Notes: generated from the letters alone by a model not told the origin. A stretch of 64,000 nt of DNA from Bacteroidales bacterium (GCA_015060865.1 SUXS01000011.1:1-64000); one strand, 5' to 3'. Counted from the stretch's first letter, positions 51,648 to 61,326 are shown. Made by a program: numbers and translations.

Positions 51648-53705
51648 TTATGCCTTTTGTTTCAGTATCTCCTCCAAACGGAACATTTCGTCGCGGTATT
51701 GTGCGGCCTCGGCAAAGTTGAGCTGCTTGGCGGCCTCTTGCATGAGTTTCTTGGTGCGGGCGATGCTCTTCTCCAGCTGGCTACGCGACATGTATTCCAC
51801 AATGGGGTCGGTAGCGATGTTGAGTTGTGAGTTGTGAGTTGTGAGTTGAGAGTTGGCCTCACCATATTGCCTATTTCCCTTATTCTCTGTATCAACTGTC
51901 AATTGTCCATTGTCCATTGTCAATTGATTCCTGATTTCCTTCTGTATCTGCTTGGGGGTGATGCCATGGGCCTCGTTGTAGGCGAGCTGCTTCTCGCGGC
52001 GGCGGTTGGTCTCGTTGATTGTCTTCTCCATGCTCTCCGTAATCTTGTCGGCATACATGATGACACGGCCATTGACGTTACGGGCAGCACGTCCGGCTGT
52101 CTGTGTCAGTGAGCGATGATTGCGCAGGAATCCCTCCTTGTCGGCATCGAGGATAGCCACGAGAGATACTTCGGGGAGGTCGAGACCTTCGCGCAAGAGG
52201 TTCACACCGACAAGCACGTCGTACTCGCCACGGCGTAGGGCGTTCATGATCTCTACGCGCTCCATCGTGTCTACATCGCTATGTATGTAGTTGCAGCGCA
52301 CCTGATGGTTGAGCAGGAATTCAGTGAGTTCTTCGGCCATGCGTTTGGTGAGGGTGACTACCAATGTACGTTCGTCGCGCTCGGCACGCACCAGTATCTC
52401 CTCCATGAGGTCGTCAATCTGGTTCAGGCTGGGGCGAACGTCGATAATAGGGTCGAGCAATCCCGTAGGACGAATCACCTGCTCCACGACAACTCCCTCG
52501 CTCTGCACCAGCTCGTAGTCGGCAGGAGTGGCACTGACATAGATGATTTGGTTGGTCATCTCCTGAAACTCCTCGAACTTGAGGGGGCGGTTGTCCATGG
52601 CAGCGGGCAAGCGGAAGCCATACTCCACGAGGTTGATTTTGCGGGCACGGTCGCCACCATACATGGCATGTATCTGCGGTACACTCACATGGCTTTCGTC
52701 GATGACCATCAGGTAGTCCTTCGGGAAGAAGTCGAGCAGGCAGTAGGGACGAGTACCGGCTTCGCGTCCGTCAAAGTAGCGCGAATAGTTCTCGATGCCC
52801 GAGCAGTGGCCCAGTTCGCGCAGCATCTCCATATCATAGGTGACGCGTTCGTGTAGGCGCTTGGCCTCAAGGGGCTTACCTATCTCACGGAAATACTCCA
52901 CCTGCTTGGCGAGGTCGTCCTCAATCTGATAGATGGCCTGCAGCGTACTCTCCTTACTGGTCATGAAGAGGTTGGCAGGATATATCTTGTAGGCATCGTA
53001 TGAGTGCATGCGTATGCCGCTCACAGGATCAATCTCCTCGATGGCATCAATCTCATCGTCCCAGAACTGTATGCGCAGTGCATCATCGGCGTAGGCCAGG
53101 TATATATCCACCGTGTCGCCCTTGACACGGAAGTTGCCACGCCCGGGGTCAAGGTCGTTGCGCACGTAGAGACTGTCCACCAAGCGGCGAAGCAGCACGT
53201 TGCGGTCGAGCTTCATGCCCACGTGTACCTCAATCATGCTGTTGTAGAACTCGGCGGGGTTGCCCATACCGTAGATGCACGAGACGGACGATACCACAAT
53301 CACATCCTTGCGTCCCGAGAGCAGGGCCGAGGTGGCCCGCAGGCGCAGCTTGTCGATCTCGTCGTTGATGGCAAGGTCCTTCTCTATATACGTATCGGTA
53401 GAGGGTATGTATGCCTCGGGCTGGTAGTAATCGTAGTACGACACGTAGTACTCTACGGCATTGTTGGGGAAGAAGCTCTTCATCTCGCTGTAGAGCTGGG
53501 CGGCCAGCGTCTTGTTGTGGCTGAGGATGAGGGTGGGGCGGCCTACGTTCTTGATGATATTGGCAATGGTGAATGTCTTGCCTGAACCCGTCACGCCAAG
53601 CAATGTCTGTGCAGGCACACCGCTCAGCACTCCTTCGGTGAGCTGTGCGATAGCTTCGGGCTGGTCGCCCATGGGCTGATAGTCAGATACGAGTTCAAAA
53701 TCCAT
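51648..53705 (-). CDS. uvrB: UvrABC excinuclease subunit B
   Basis: A 685-residue UvrB, the damage-verifying helicase of nucleotide-excision repair. Seen in order: Walker A GVTGSGKTFTIAN, the beta-hairpin YYDYYQPEAYIP, VIDESHVSVPQ, the helicase motifs and the C-terminal UVR motif (IARTKKLMQEAAKQLNFAEA). The start at 53705 (MDFELVSDYQPMGDQPEAI) is the family start; the upstream open frame is not conserved. Residues about 590-630, between the helicase core and the UVR motif, are an insert of QLT/NSQ-type sequence (NSQLTTHNSQLN) encoded by a repeat array. Confidence 0.95.
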   Translation of the reverse strand: MDFELVSDYQPMGDQPEAIAQLTEGVLSGVPAQTLLGVTGSGKTFTIANIIKNVGRPTLILSHNKTLAAQLYSEMKSFFPNNAVEYYVSYYDYYQPEAYIPSTDTYIEKDLAINDEIDKLRLRATSALLSGRKDVIVVSSVSCIYGMGNPAEFYNSMIEVHVGMKLDRNVLLRRLVDSLYVRNDLDPGRGNFRVKGDTVDIYLAYADDALRIQFWDDEIDAIEEIDPVSGIRMHSYDAYKIYPANLFMTSKESTLQAIYQIEDDLAKQVEYFREIGKPLEAKRLHERVTYDMEMLRELGHCSGIENYSRYFDGREAGTRPYCLLDFFPKDYLMVIDESHVSVPQIHAMYGGDRARKINLVEYGFRLPAAMDNRPLKFEEFQEMTNQIIYVSATPADYELVQSEGVVVEQVIRPTGLLDPIIDVRPSLNQIDDLMEEILVRAERDERTLVVTLTKRMAEELTEFLLNHQVRCNYIHSDVDTMERVEIMNALRRGEYDVLVGVNLLREGLDLPEVSLVAILDADKEGFLRNHRSLTQTAGRAARNVNGRVIMYADKITESMEKTINETNRRREKQLAYNEAHGITPKQIQKEIRNQLTMDNGQLTVDTENKGNRQYGEANSQLTTHNSQLNIATDPIVEYMSRSQLEKSIARTKKLMQEAAKQLNFAEAAQYRDEMFRLEEILKQKA
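51818..51936. repeat. In-frame repeat array in uvrB
   Basis: GAGTTGTGAGTTGTGAGTTG units (51822-51857) and AATTGTCCATTGTCCATTGT units (51894-51935) flank a 36-nt centre. The same words occur in the arrays at 23853 and 36499. Confidence 0.85.
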
Positions 53706-53725
53706 ATTATACCAATATTTAGGTA

Positions 53726-53733
53726 CAAAAGTA
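53726..53733 (-). promoter_or_regulatory. Promoter -7 box for uvrB
   Basis: The minus strand reads TACTTTTG, 21 nt before the start codon. Confidence 0.55.
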
Positions 53734-53797
53734 CGTAATTCTTTTATAGCATGTGAATTTTTTTCTCGTTTTGTTGTTTGATTTGTTATTTTTTGCA

Positions 53798-53805
53798 TAG
53801 ATTTG
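53798..53805 (+). promoter_or_regulatory. Promoter -7 box for the 1006-residue protein gene
   Basis: TAGATTTG, with a TTTG 17 nt upstream (53777-53780); the spacing is slightly short. Confidence 0.5.
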
Positions 53806-53837
53806 CAACAAATTATAACTTAAATTATCATAGGTTT

Positions 53838-56800
53838 ATGAGAAGAATCTTTACATTGAAAAAATTATTTGTGACAGGTATGCTCCTTTCGGCTGGAGCG
53901 AACTTGTTCGCAGAGGTAGAGCGTCCGCCATTGCCAACGCAAACGTTGACTTCGGGCGAGAAATACGTAATGTTTAACTATGCCCGTCCTGATGGTTATA
54001 TGAGTCGTACGGGTTGGGACGGTGCCTTGTATCTCTTGGGACCCGATGACTCGGCTTATGCGAACCACCAGTTGGAGGCTGAACAGAATGAAGATGGTAC
54101 ATGGCTGTTCAAGCAGGTGACTCCATCGCAAGTGGAAGGTGGGGAGCCGACGGTGAACTATATGATATTGCCCAGTGGAAGCGGTAATGTAAACCTTAAA
54201 CCTGACAGTGCCGTGTGGCATGTAAAACCGGGCTCTCAAGAGGGCTATTATTGGCTGAAACCGGGCGAAGGTAATAATGTGAGCATTTTAGAGCAAGACT
54301 GCTATCATATACACCTTAACGCCGGACAGCAATATGTAGTGGCTTCGTACCATGGTGATAGCTGGTATCCCGATTTTGCTCTGAAGACCGATGCTGACAC
54401 TACGGTATATGAGTATATCAATGTGGGAGCTCAGCTGTATCAGATATGGCATATGGCCGATAGTACCTCGCTCAATTGGGGATTCGTGAATGTGGATGAT
54501 GTGCCTTTGTATACAGCAACGTATAATGCCTGGAAGGCCCTGAACGATTATGAGCTGACCTATTTGGGACTTGAAGGCTATGAAAATGGTTTACAGAACG
54601 GTTACGATGCTGCACTTGCCATTTACAACAATGGGGTAACTTCGCAGGACATCGCTGAGGCAATCGTGGCAATCCTCGAAGAAAAAATAGCTCTTTATAA
54701 TGAAATAGAAAATGCCATCTATCTCAATGAAGAGGGTGATGCCGTGCTTGAAAATGCTATAGAAGCAGCTTTTGCCGTATTTGATACGTCGGTAGATGCT
54801 GCTGAGCTGGCTGCTGCCTGTGAAGCACTAAAGGTGGCCGAAGAGAATTTCAAACAGGGACTCGGCGACTATACAGGTAAAGGTGTGAATATGAGCTTTG
54901 AGGACCTGTCGGCGCAGAACGGTAATGTTACTACAGGGCTGGCTGCTCCTCCTGTGGGATGGACACTCATACTCAATGGCGATACGGTGACTACTGTTGA
55001 TGAAATCAGAGCGCATGGGGTAGCTAACTGGTGTGGAGTGAATGCCGATTGCGCTGGAGAAACGAAGGATGGAAACTACGGATTCGGTATATGGACTTCT
55101 GGATTCCCCACAGTGCAATTGTCTCAGACGATCGAAGGATTGGAGAATGGTACCTATGTCGTAAATGCAGCTTTGATGGTAGGAGCCAACAATAATGGTT
55201 CGCGTCGTACTACACAGCGCATATTCGCTAATCTCAACTCGACCTATTACGGTAGTGAAAGTGAATATGACTTGAACCTTCTGGATAATTCGGAGGTGTA
55301 TGCATTTGCAGAGCATATGGAACCCGTGACAGATACGGATATGTATCCGGTGAGTGTGCGTGCATACGTCTATGATGGCACACTGACTATCGGTCTTCGT
55401 ACGGATAATAATATTGCTGCTGCGCTGCGTAGCACGTCGAACTCGGCTGGTGGCGACGGATGGTTCAAGGTGGATAACTTTACCATTACCAAGGAAGCTT
55501 ATATTGCTGAGGATGCAGTAGCTATTCTGGAGTATTACTTGAACTTGATTTATGACTATAGTAGTGCTGACTATCTAAAGTATGAAGGAACTCAGGAAAT
55601 GCTTGATGAGGAACTGGAAAAGTACGAAAACATTACTGTAGAAAGTAGCCAGGAAGATATCAATGCGGCTATCCTGGGAGCAAGAGAATTGCTTATCGTG
55701 GCACGTGAGGCTGTACAGGCCTATGAGCGTTTGGGTGACGCTATCATGAAGGCATATGAGAATTACGAAACTTATCTGGACTTCCCCGGTAGCGAGGAGT
55801 ATGGAGATATCATTAGTGATATCGAGTCTAACTACGAAGATGGACTTTATACCGAGGCTGAAATTGATGGTGTGATAGCTCAGCTGGATGAGGCTCTGGA
55901 GAATTGTAAGAAGTCTGAAATCCTTGTAGGTAAATATATTACCTATATTCTCAGAAATCCGAGTTTTGAAGATATGTCATCTCAGCCTACGGGTGATTCG
56001 GGAGGTGTGGCAAATGCTCCCGCTGGATGGGATTTGATTATTGATGGTGACACTTGCCGCACGGTGGCCGATATTAATACAGTGGCTTCGTTGGGTTGGT
56101 GTGCAATCAATTCAGGCGATCCTATTGGTGTGACATTGGAGGATGGTACGTATGTGGAAAAGCAACCGACCGATGGTGATAAACTGTGGGGTATATGGGC
56201 AGAGACACTTCCAGAAGTGGAACTCTCGCAGACACTCACGGGACTTCCCATGGGTACATATGTCCTTACAGTGGATGTTGGCGTGCAGAACAACTGGGCC
56301 AACGATAATATCACTACACAGCGTATCTTTGCCAATAGCTATGTACAGATGTTTGCAAGTGAGGAAGCGCATAGCTTGAACTTGCCGGAAGATGCGCAGG
56401 AAGCCGCAGAACGTGATGCCGCTTATCCCGATGCATCGGTTCCCTTCTTGACCTATGCGGATTATACTTGTGAAACGGGTGATCGTCTTACAGATCTGCT
56501 TCATACGATGACCGTGACCTTTGGAGTAGATGACTCCGGTATTGCCAAAATAGGTTTCCGTACCAATGATGTTAATATTCATGGTTACTCGCGTGAGGTT
56601 GGTGATACGGACGAAACTGGCGAGAATACCCGTGGGCAGGGATGGTTCAAATTGGATAACTTTACTCTCTATTATTTGTCGGAAGAGCTTCCTACATCTA
56701 TCGAAAGCTTGGAAAACTTGGAGGCTGTAACCGTAGTGGCACGTCAGTATTTCAATGCTGATGGTGTGAAGGTGTCTGTTCCGCAGCGCGGTGTGAACAT

Positions 56801-56858
56801 CGTGAAGACTATCCTTGAGGATGGTAGCGTAAAAGTAACAAAGATGTTGGTGAAGTGA
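53838..56858 (+). CDS. Large secreted protein with two carbohydrate-binding-like domains
   Basis: A 1006-residue exported protein (signal peptide ending near ANLFA). Residues about 35-210 form an N-terminal beta-rich part. Two related beta-sandwich-like domains follow, about 351-556 and 707-948. Each starts with a N-x-SFEDxS motif, has a W(T/D)L...GD..RT segment, then LSQT...G.Y and TTQRIFAN, and ends G-WFK-(V/L)DNFT; they look like duplicated ligand-binding modules. Helical FIVAR-like stretches lie before and between them (about 235-345 and 570-700). The end (YFNADGVKVSVPQRGVNIVK) is a secretion-tail-like domain. No enzyme motif is seen; it may bind glycans at the surface. The frame extends upstream to 53778, but 53838 fits the promoter. 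Confidence 0.85.
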   Translation: MRRIFTLKKLFVTGMLLSAGANLFAEVERPPLPTQTLTSGEKYVMFNYARPDGYMSRTGWDGALYLLGPDDSAYANHQLEAEQNEDGTWLFKQVTPSQVEGGEPTVNYMILPSGSGNVNLKPDSAVWHVKPGSQEGYYWLKPGEGNNVSILEQDCYHIHLNAGQQYVVASYHGDSWYPDFALKTDADTTVYEYINVGAQLYQIWHMADSTSLNWGFVNVDDVPLYTATYNAWKALNDYELTYLGLEGYENGLQNGYDAALAIYNNGVTSQDIAEAIVAILEEKIALYNEIENAIYLNEEGDAVLENAIEAAFAVFDTSVDAAELAAACEALKVAEENFKQGLGDYTGKGVNMSFEDLSAQNGNVTTGLAAPPVGWTLILNGDTVTTVDEIRAHGVANWCGVNADCAGETKDGNYGFGIWTSGFPTVQLSQTIEGLENGTYVVNAALMVGANNNGSRRTTQRIFANLNSTYYGSESEYDLNLLDNSEVYAFAEHMEPVTDTDMYPVSVRAYVYDGTLTIGLRTDNNIAAALRSTSNSAGGDGWFKVDNFTITKEAYIAEDAVAILEYYLNLIYDYSSADYLKYEGTQEMLDEELEKYENITVESSQEDINAAILGARELLIVAREAVQAYERLGDAIMKAYENYETYLDFPGSEEYGDIISDIESNYEDGLYTEAEIDGVIAQLDEALENCKKSEILVGKYITYILRNPSFEDMSSQPTGDSGGVANAPAGWDLIIDGDTCRTVADINTVASLGWCAINSGDPIGVTLEDGTYVEKQPTDGDKLWGIWAETLPEVELSQTLTGLPMGTYVLTVDVGVQNNWANDNITTQRIFANSYVQMFASEEAHSLNLPEDAQEAAERDAAYPDASVPFLTYADYTCETGDRLTDLLHTMTVTFGVDDSGIAKIGFRTNDVNIHGYSREVGDTDETGENTRGQGWFKLDNFTLYYLSEELPTSIESLENLEAVTVVARQYFNADGVKVSVPQRGVNIVKTILEDGSVKVTKMLVK

Positions 56859-56897
56859 TTGGACCGATAGGCTAAATCTTAATTCGCTAGAATGGAG

Positions 56898-56936
56898 TGG
56901 GGCGTCACTGTAGAAAGGTGTCGCCCCAACCTTTTT
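56898..56936 (+). terminator. Terminator after the secreted protein gene
   Basis: TGGGGCGTCAC (56898-56908) pairs with GTGTCGCCCCA (56918-56928) with one mismatch, followed by a T-run. Confidence 0.88.
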
Positions 56937-57001
56937 CTGGCATTTTTGTTTTTTTTGCATTAAAAAAACGAGATTTGTGGGGATATTTCATAGTTTATCC
57001 T

Positions 57002-57009
57002 TAACTTTG
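57002..57009 (+). promoter_or_regulatory. Promoter -7 box for bamD
   Basis: TAACTTTG, 31 nt before the start codon; a TTTG lies 24 nt upstream. Confidence 0.5.
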
Positions 57010-57039
57010 CACGATATTATGATAAATTGTGTGGATAGG

Positions 57040-57837
57040 ATGAAGAAGCTAGCAATACTTTTGCTCACAGGGGTGCTTTTGGCGGGTTGTACCCAATTTG
57101 CCAAGGTGCAGAAGTCGGGCGACTATGACTATAAGTATGAGTTGGCCAAGGTGTACTTTATGGAAGGAAAGTATAGCCAGGCCTCATCTCTGCTTGAGGA
57201 TGTGTTGGCTTTCATGAAAGGTACCATCTATGCAGAGGAATCACTTTATATGCTTTCCATGTGTTATTATCATATGGGAGATTACGTGACGGCCTCGCAT
57301 TATTTATCAACCTACTACAATACATATCCGAGTGGCGTATACAATGAAGTGGCGCGTTTCTATTCAGCAAAGGCTCTTTATCTTGACACCCCAGACCCGA
57401 GGCTTGATCAGTCGAGCACCATCCGGGCGGTAAGTGAGATACAGGTGTTTATGGAATATTACCCTTATTCAGAGTATAAGCGAAAGGCTCAAGACATGTT
57501 GTATGAGTTGCATGATCGTCTTGTAGAAAAGGAGTACCGGTCGGCTCAACTCTATTACGACTTGGGAAACTATATGGGCAATAACTATTTGGCATGTGTC
57601 ATTACGGCGCAGAATGCCTTGAATGACTATCCTTATACAAAATTGCGGGAAGAATTGTCTTTCCTGATTCTGAAAGCACGCTATGGAATGGCTAAAGAGA
57701 GTGTGCAGGATAAGCAACTTGATAGATATCGCGACACTATTGACGAATATTATGCTTTTAAGAATGAGTTTCCTGAGAGTAAGTATCTGAAGGAGGCTGA
57801 AAAGATGTATAGAGAGTCGCAAAAAGCAATTAAGTAA
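57040..57837 (+). CDS. bamD: Outer membrane assembly lipoprotein BamD
   Basis: A 265-residue lipoprotein (lipobox LLAGC) of the BamD/ComL family, part of the BAM complex that folds outer membrane proteins. It is built of TPR-like helix pairs, for example YELAKVYFMEGKYSQASSLL and YMLSMCYYHMGDYVTASHYL. The start at 57040 gives a clean signal peptide; starts at 56977 and 57019 exist in the same frame. It leads the bamD-rpoZ-DUF4293 cluster typical of Bacteroidetes. Confidence 0.94.
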   Translation: MKKLAILLLTGVLLAGCTQFAKVQKSGDYDYKYELAKVYFMEGKYSQASSLLEDVLAFMKGTIYAEESLYMLSMCYYHMGDYVTASHYLSTYYNTYPSGVYNEVARFYSAKALYLDTPDPRLDQSSTIRAVSEIQVFMEYYPYSEYKRKAQDMLYELHDRLVEKEYRSAQLYYDLGNYMGNNYLACVITAQNALNDYPYTKLREELSFLILKARYGMAKESVQDKQLDRYRDTIDEYYAFKNEFPESKYLKEAEKMYRESQKAIK

Positions 57838-57862
57838 AAACAAACAAATCAAAATAAGAACT

Positions 57863-58186
57863 ATGGATTATAAGAAGACTAATGCACCGACGAACACTGT
57901 AACACGTGATATGGTGGATTTTAGAGAAGAAACAGGTAATGTGTATGAGGCGATAGCTATCATTGGCAAACGAGCCAATCAGATATCTGTTGAGATGAAA
58001 GATGAACTCAAGAAAAAATTAGAGGAATTCAGCTCTTCGTCTGACAATCTCGAGGAGGTATTTGAAAACCGCGAACAAATAGAGATTTCGCGCTATTACG
58101 AACGTCTCCCTAAACCCACTTTGATTGCAACCCAAGAGTTTACAGAGGGAAATGTGTATTATCGTAATCCCCTAAAGGAAAATTAG
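57863..58186 (+). CDS. rpoZ: RNA polymerase omega-like subunit (Rpb6 family)
   Basis: A 107-residue protein of the Bacteroidetes omega/Rpb6 class. The helical segment TGNVYEAIAIIGKRANQIS is the omega-like fold, and the tail carries PKPTLIATQEFTEGNVYYR. It stabilises the beta-prime subunit. It lies 25 nt after bamD, in an arrangement conserved across the phylum. Confidence 0.9.
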   Translation: MDYKKTNAPTNTVTRDMVDFREETGNVYEAIAIIGKRANQISVEMKDELKKKLEEFSSSSDNLEEVFENREQIEISRYYERLPKPTLIATQEFTEGNVYYRNPLKEN

Positions 58187-58316
58187 GCGATTTCTCTCTA
58201 ATATACTTTTCGAGGTAAGAGGTTGAAATCGGGAAGATGAAGGCTCTATGTATATTTAATATCTGTAGGGAATGTAGCTTTCATCTTTCTTGTAATGTAA
58301 ATAAATATTCTTTTCA

Positions 58317-58805
58317 ATGAAGTTTTATATTCATCATCTTTATCTGTTGCTGGCCTTTGTCGCTGTAATCATTTGCTTGTGCTCATCTGCACTGGTGACG
58401 TTTGGTTACACTGATATGTCGATGGTAACAATGGGAAACTTTACATTGCGTAGTATCACTATGCCTTCTGGCGAAATGACTTCTTCTGTAGCATCTTGTG
58501 CGTTGGGTATTCTGCTCATTGTTTCTACGCTAATCAATGCTTTTACGGTCTTTGTAAGTCTGTTTCAGAATTTTACGTTGCAGAAGCGTTGTTCGGTGCT
58601 GAATACAATTTTGCTCGCAGGGTACTATATCGTTTTGCTGGTCATAACATTGATTATGAAGGTTGATACATCTTATGTAAATGTTGATTGGAAAGTTGCA
58701 TTGCCTCTGATTGCTTTGATTCTTACGGTGATGAGTTTCTATTCTATTCGTATGACTGAGGCTAAACGAATAGCTGCTGCTACAAACTTTCGTCTGCGGG
58801 ATTAA
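58317..58805 (+). CDS. DUF4293 membrane protein
   Basis: A 162-residue membrane protein with four predicted transmembrane helices, positioned after rpoZ as is usual for the DUF4293 family in Bacteroidetes. The signature is weak and the assignment rests on length, helix pattern and neighbourhood. The function is unknown. A gap of 130 nt separates it from rpoZ. Confidence 0.8.
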   Translation: MKFYIHHLYLLLAFVAVIICLCSSALVTFGYTDMSMVTMGNFTLRSITMPSGEMTSSVASCALGILLIVSTLINAFTVFVSLFQNFTLQKRCSVLNTILLAGYYIVLLVITLIMKVDTSYVNVDWKVALPLIALILTVMSFYSIRMTEAKRIAAATNFRLRD

Positions 58806-58876
58806 GGGTTTTTAATGCGGTTGATAAGTGAGTGGTATATAGATCTGATGACATATAAAAGTACTAAGTAAGTATT

Positions 58877-60082
58877 ATGAAAGTCTGTTTTATGGGATTG
58901 GGGTATATAGGCCTCCCCACTGCTATTATAGCGGCTAAGCATGGAGTTGATGTTGTAGGTGTTGATGTAAATGCTGAAGTAGTAGAAAAAACGAATTTAG
59001 GTAAGTTGCATCTTGTGGAAGACGGCTTGGAAGAGTTGTTGCATGAGGTGATATCTAATGGCTCGTTCAAGGCTCATACTGAACCTCAGGAAGCAGATGC
59101 TTATTTTATAGTGGTTCCAACTCCTTTTAAGGGTGACCATGAACCAGATATTTCGTTTGTAGAGGCTGCTACCCGTATGGTGTTGCCTTTATTGCGTGAA
59201 GGTAGCCTTTTTGTTATAGAATCAACGTCGCCTGTTGGAACTACCGAAAAAATGGCGGAGTTGATTTATAGTGAACGGCCGGAATTGGAAGGTAAGATTT
59301 ATATTGCCTATTGTCCGGAGCGTGTACTTCCTGGAAATATTATTTATGAATTAATAAATAATGACCGTGTAATAGGTGGTATTAATGAGGAGTCTACGTG
59401 TAAGGCTATTGAATTCTATGCAACTTTTGTAAAAGGGCAACTACATGCTACCAACTGCCGTACTGCAGAAATGTGTAAATTGACAGAGAATGCATCGCGT
59501 GATGTGCAAATTGCATTTGCCAATGAGTTGTCATTAATATGTGATGCTGCAGGAATTAATGTTTGGGAATTGATAGAACTTGCAAACAAACATCCTCGTG
59601 TAAATATACTTCAACCAGGGTGTGGAGTGGGTGGCCATTGTATAGCAGTTGACCCATATTTTATATCTTCAGCCTATCCTTCGGAAAGTCGTATTATATC
59701 TTTGGCTCGTGAAATTAATAATCATAAGTCGATGTGGTGCGCTGAAAAGGTACGTCGTATGATGCTTGAATTTGAATTGAAGTACCATCGTGTGCCTCAT
59801 GTTGCAATGATGGGACTTGCATTTAAACCAAATATAGACGATTTGCGTGAATCACCGGCGAAGTCCATCACCTCAAAAGTACTACAGTCTTCCAATAGAG
59901 GAAATATTATGGTTGTAGAACCTAATATTACTGAACATAACGTTTTTAAGCTAACAAATTATAGAACCGCATACGAAAAAGCCGATATTGTCGTTTTCTT
60001 AGTAAACCACCGAGAATTTGCCGAATTGAATTATCGTTCGGATGTGGAAGTCCTCGATTTTTGTGGTGTATTTAAGAAGTAA
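58877..60082 (+). CDS. wecC: UDP-N-acetyl-D-mannosamine dehydrogenase
   Basis: A 401-residue nucleotide-sugar dehydrogenase of the UDP-glucose/ManNAc family. The Rossmann motif GLGYIGLPTA opens the protein, FIVVPTPF follows, and the catalytic Cys255 lies in GCGVGGHCIAVDPYF. It most resembles WecC, which oxidises UDP-ManNAc to UDP-ManNAcA for surface polysaccharide. It is separated from the glycosyltransferase gene by 2 nt. Confidence 0.9.
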   Translation: MKVCFMGLGYIGLPTAIIAAKHGVDVVGVDVNAEVVEKTNLGKLHLVEDGLEELLHEVISNGSFKAHTEPQEADAYFIVVPTPFKGDHEPDISFVEAATRMVLPLLREGSLFVIESTSPVGTTEKMAELIYSERPELEGKIYIAYCPERVLPGNIIYELINNDRVIGGINEESTCKAIEFYATFVKGQLHATNCRTAEMCKLTENASRDVQIAFANELSLICDAAGINVWELIELANKHPRVNILQPGCGVGGHCIAVDPYFISSAYPSESRIISLAREINNHKSMWCAEKVRRMMLEFELKYHRVPHVAMMGLAFKPNIDDLRESPAKSITSKVLQSSNRGNIMVVEPNITEHNVFKLTNYRTAYEKADIVVFLVNHREFAELNYRSDVEVLDFCGVFKK

Positions 60083-60084
60083 AT

Positions 60085-61278
60085 ATGAAGGTACTCATCG
60101 TCTCATTTTACTATGAACCCGAGCTGGGAGCAGCCCCAAGCCGTATCGCTAACTTGGCTAAAGGACTGAAGAACTTGGGAACAGACGTTGATGTACTTAC
60201 ATGTTTGCCTAATTACCCCAAAGGGGAGATTTTCGAAGGGTATCGTAGGCGATATTCGATGAAGGAGTGTATTGATGGTATAAATGTATATCGTTATTGG
60301 ACCTATGCTACGGTGTCGAAGAATCCCATCAAGCGTGTCCTTGCCATGACGGCTTTTGCCTCAACACTTTGGAACTTTGGATTCAAACGGCGTTTGATAA
60401 GGCAATATGATCATGTGATTATACAATCTCCACCGATATTGGTGGCTGCCTCTGCGCTCTTGCTGATGAAGAAGGTCTTTCGTAGGCACACCATTCTCAA
60501 TGTTTCGGATTTGTGGCCCATGTCTGCTGTTGAACTGGGCTTTGTTCGTCAGGGTAGTCTTTCGTATAAGGTGTTGAGTTGCCTGGAACGTTTTATGTAC
60601 AAGACAGCAGATGCTGTAATGGGACAATCCAATGAGATTATTGAGCATGTACATGGTATGTTCTCGGGAAAGCCTGTTTTTCTATATCGCAATCTGCAGC
60701 CCATGAAGCAATGTGAAGGTGAAGTTTTGCGTGTGCGTAAACGTGGTAAGGTATTGAAAATCGTCTATGCCGGTCTTTTCGGAGTGGCGCAAGACATGTA
60801 TTCGTTGCTGCGTTCGATTGATTTTGCGGCTCTGGGGGTTGAAATGCATCTTTATGGTGGAGGAAATCAGGTGGAGGATATTCAGAAGTATATAGCTTCT
60901 GGTGATAAGAATATTTTTTATCATGGATTTGTCTCAAAGCAGCAGATGGCTTCCGAATTGAGTCTGTATGACCTTTCCATTATCCCTCTTGTGACGCATA
61001 TTCACGGAGCTGTCCCCTCGAAGATTTTTGACCTTTTGTCCGAGGGTATTCCTATATTATTTAGCGGTGAAGGTGAAGGTGCTCGTATTGTGGAAGAGTA
61101 TGAAATTGGTTTAGTCTCGGCTCATGGAGATTATAATGTGCTAGCCGGCAATATTGGTAAATTTGTCAGGATGTCGGATGCTGAATATGAAGGATATGTT
61201 TCTCGTTGTTTGCAGGCATCCTGCAATGATTTCTCATTTATAAAGCAGATACATCGTTTCTCTGACTTCATGAAATGA
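60085..61278 (+). CDS. Glycosyltransferase family 4 (WbuB/WcaI-like)
   Basis: A 397-residue GT-B glycosyltransferase. The N-terminus VLIVSFYYEPELGAAPSRI and LPNYPKGEIFEGY are typical of the WbuB/WcaI group, and the C-terminal part has the nucleotide-binding E-containing segment (KIFDLLSEGIPILFSGEGEGA). It probably adds a sugar to a surface glycan such as an O-antigen or capsule, perhaps the ManNAcA made via WecC (inference). A perfect palindromic terminator follows. Confidence 0.88.
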   Translation: MKVLIVSFYYEPELGAAPSRIANLAKGLKNLGTDVDVLTCLPNYPKGEIFEGYRRRYSMKECIDGINVYRYWTYATVSKNPIKRVLAMTAFASTLWNFGFKRRLIRQYDHVIIQSPPILVAASALLLMKKVFRRHTILNVSDLWPMSAVELGFVRQGSLSYKVLSCLERFMYKTADAVMGQSNEIIEHVHGMFSGKPVFLYRNLQPMKQCEGEVLRVRKRGKVLKIVYAGLFGVAQDMYSLLRSIDFAALGVEMHLYGGGNQVEDIQKYIASGDKNIFYHGFVSKQQMASELSLYDLSIIPLVTHIHGAVPSKIFDLLSEGIPILFSGEGEGARIVEEYEIGLVSAHGDYNVLAGNIGKFVRMSDAEYEGYVSRCLQASCNDFSFIKQIHRFSDFMK

Positions 61279-61296
61279 GTCATTCTTTAGGAAAAT

Positions 61297-61326
61297 AAAA
61301 AAAGCGTACGCATGCGTACGCTTTTT
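61297..61326. terminator. Perfect palindromic terminator
   Basis: AGCGTACGCATGCGTACGCT (61303-61322) is a perfect palindrome flanked by A- and T-runs. It serves the glycosyltransferase and the convergent lyase gene. Confidence 0.92.
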
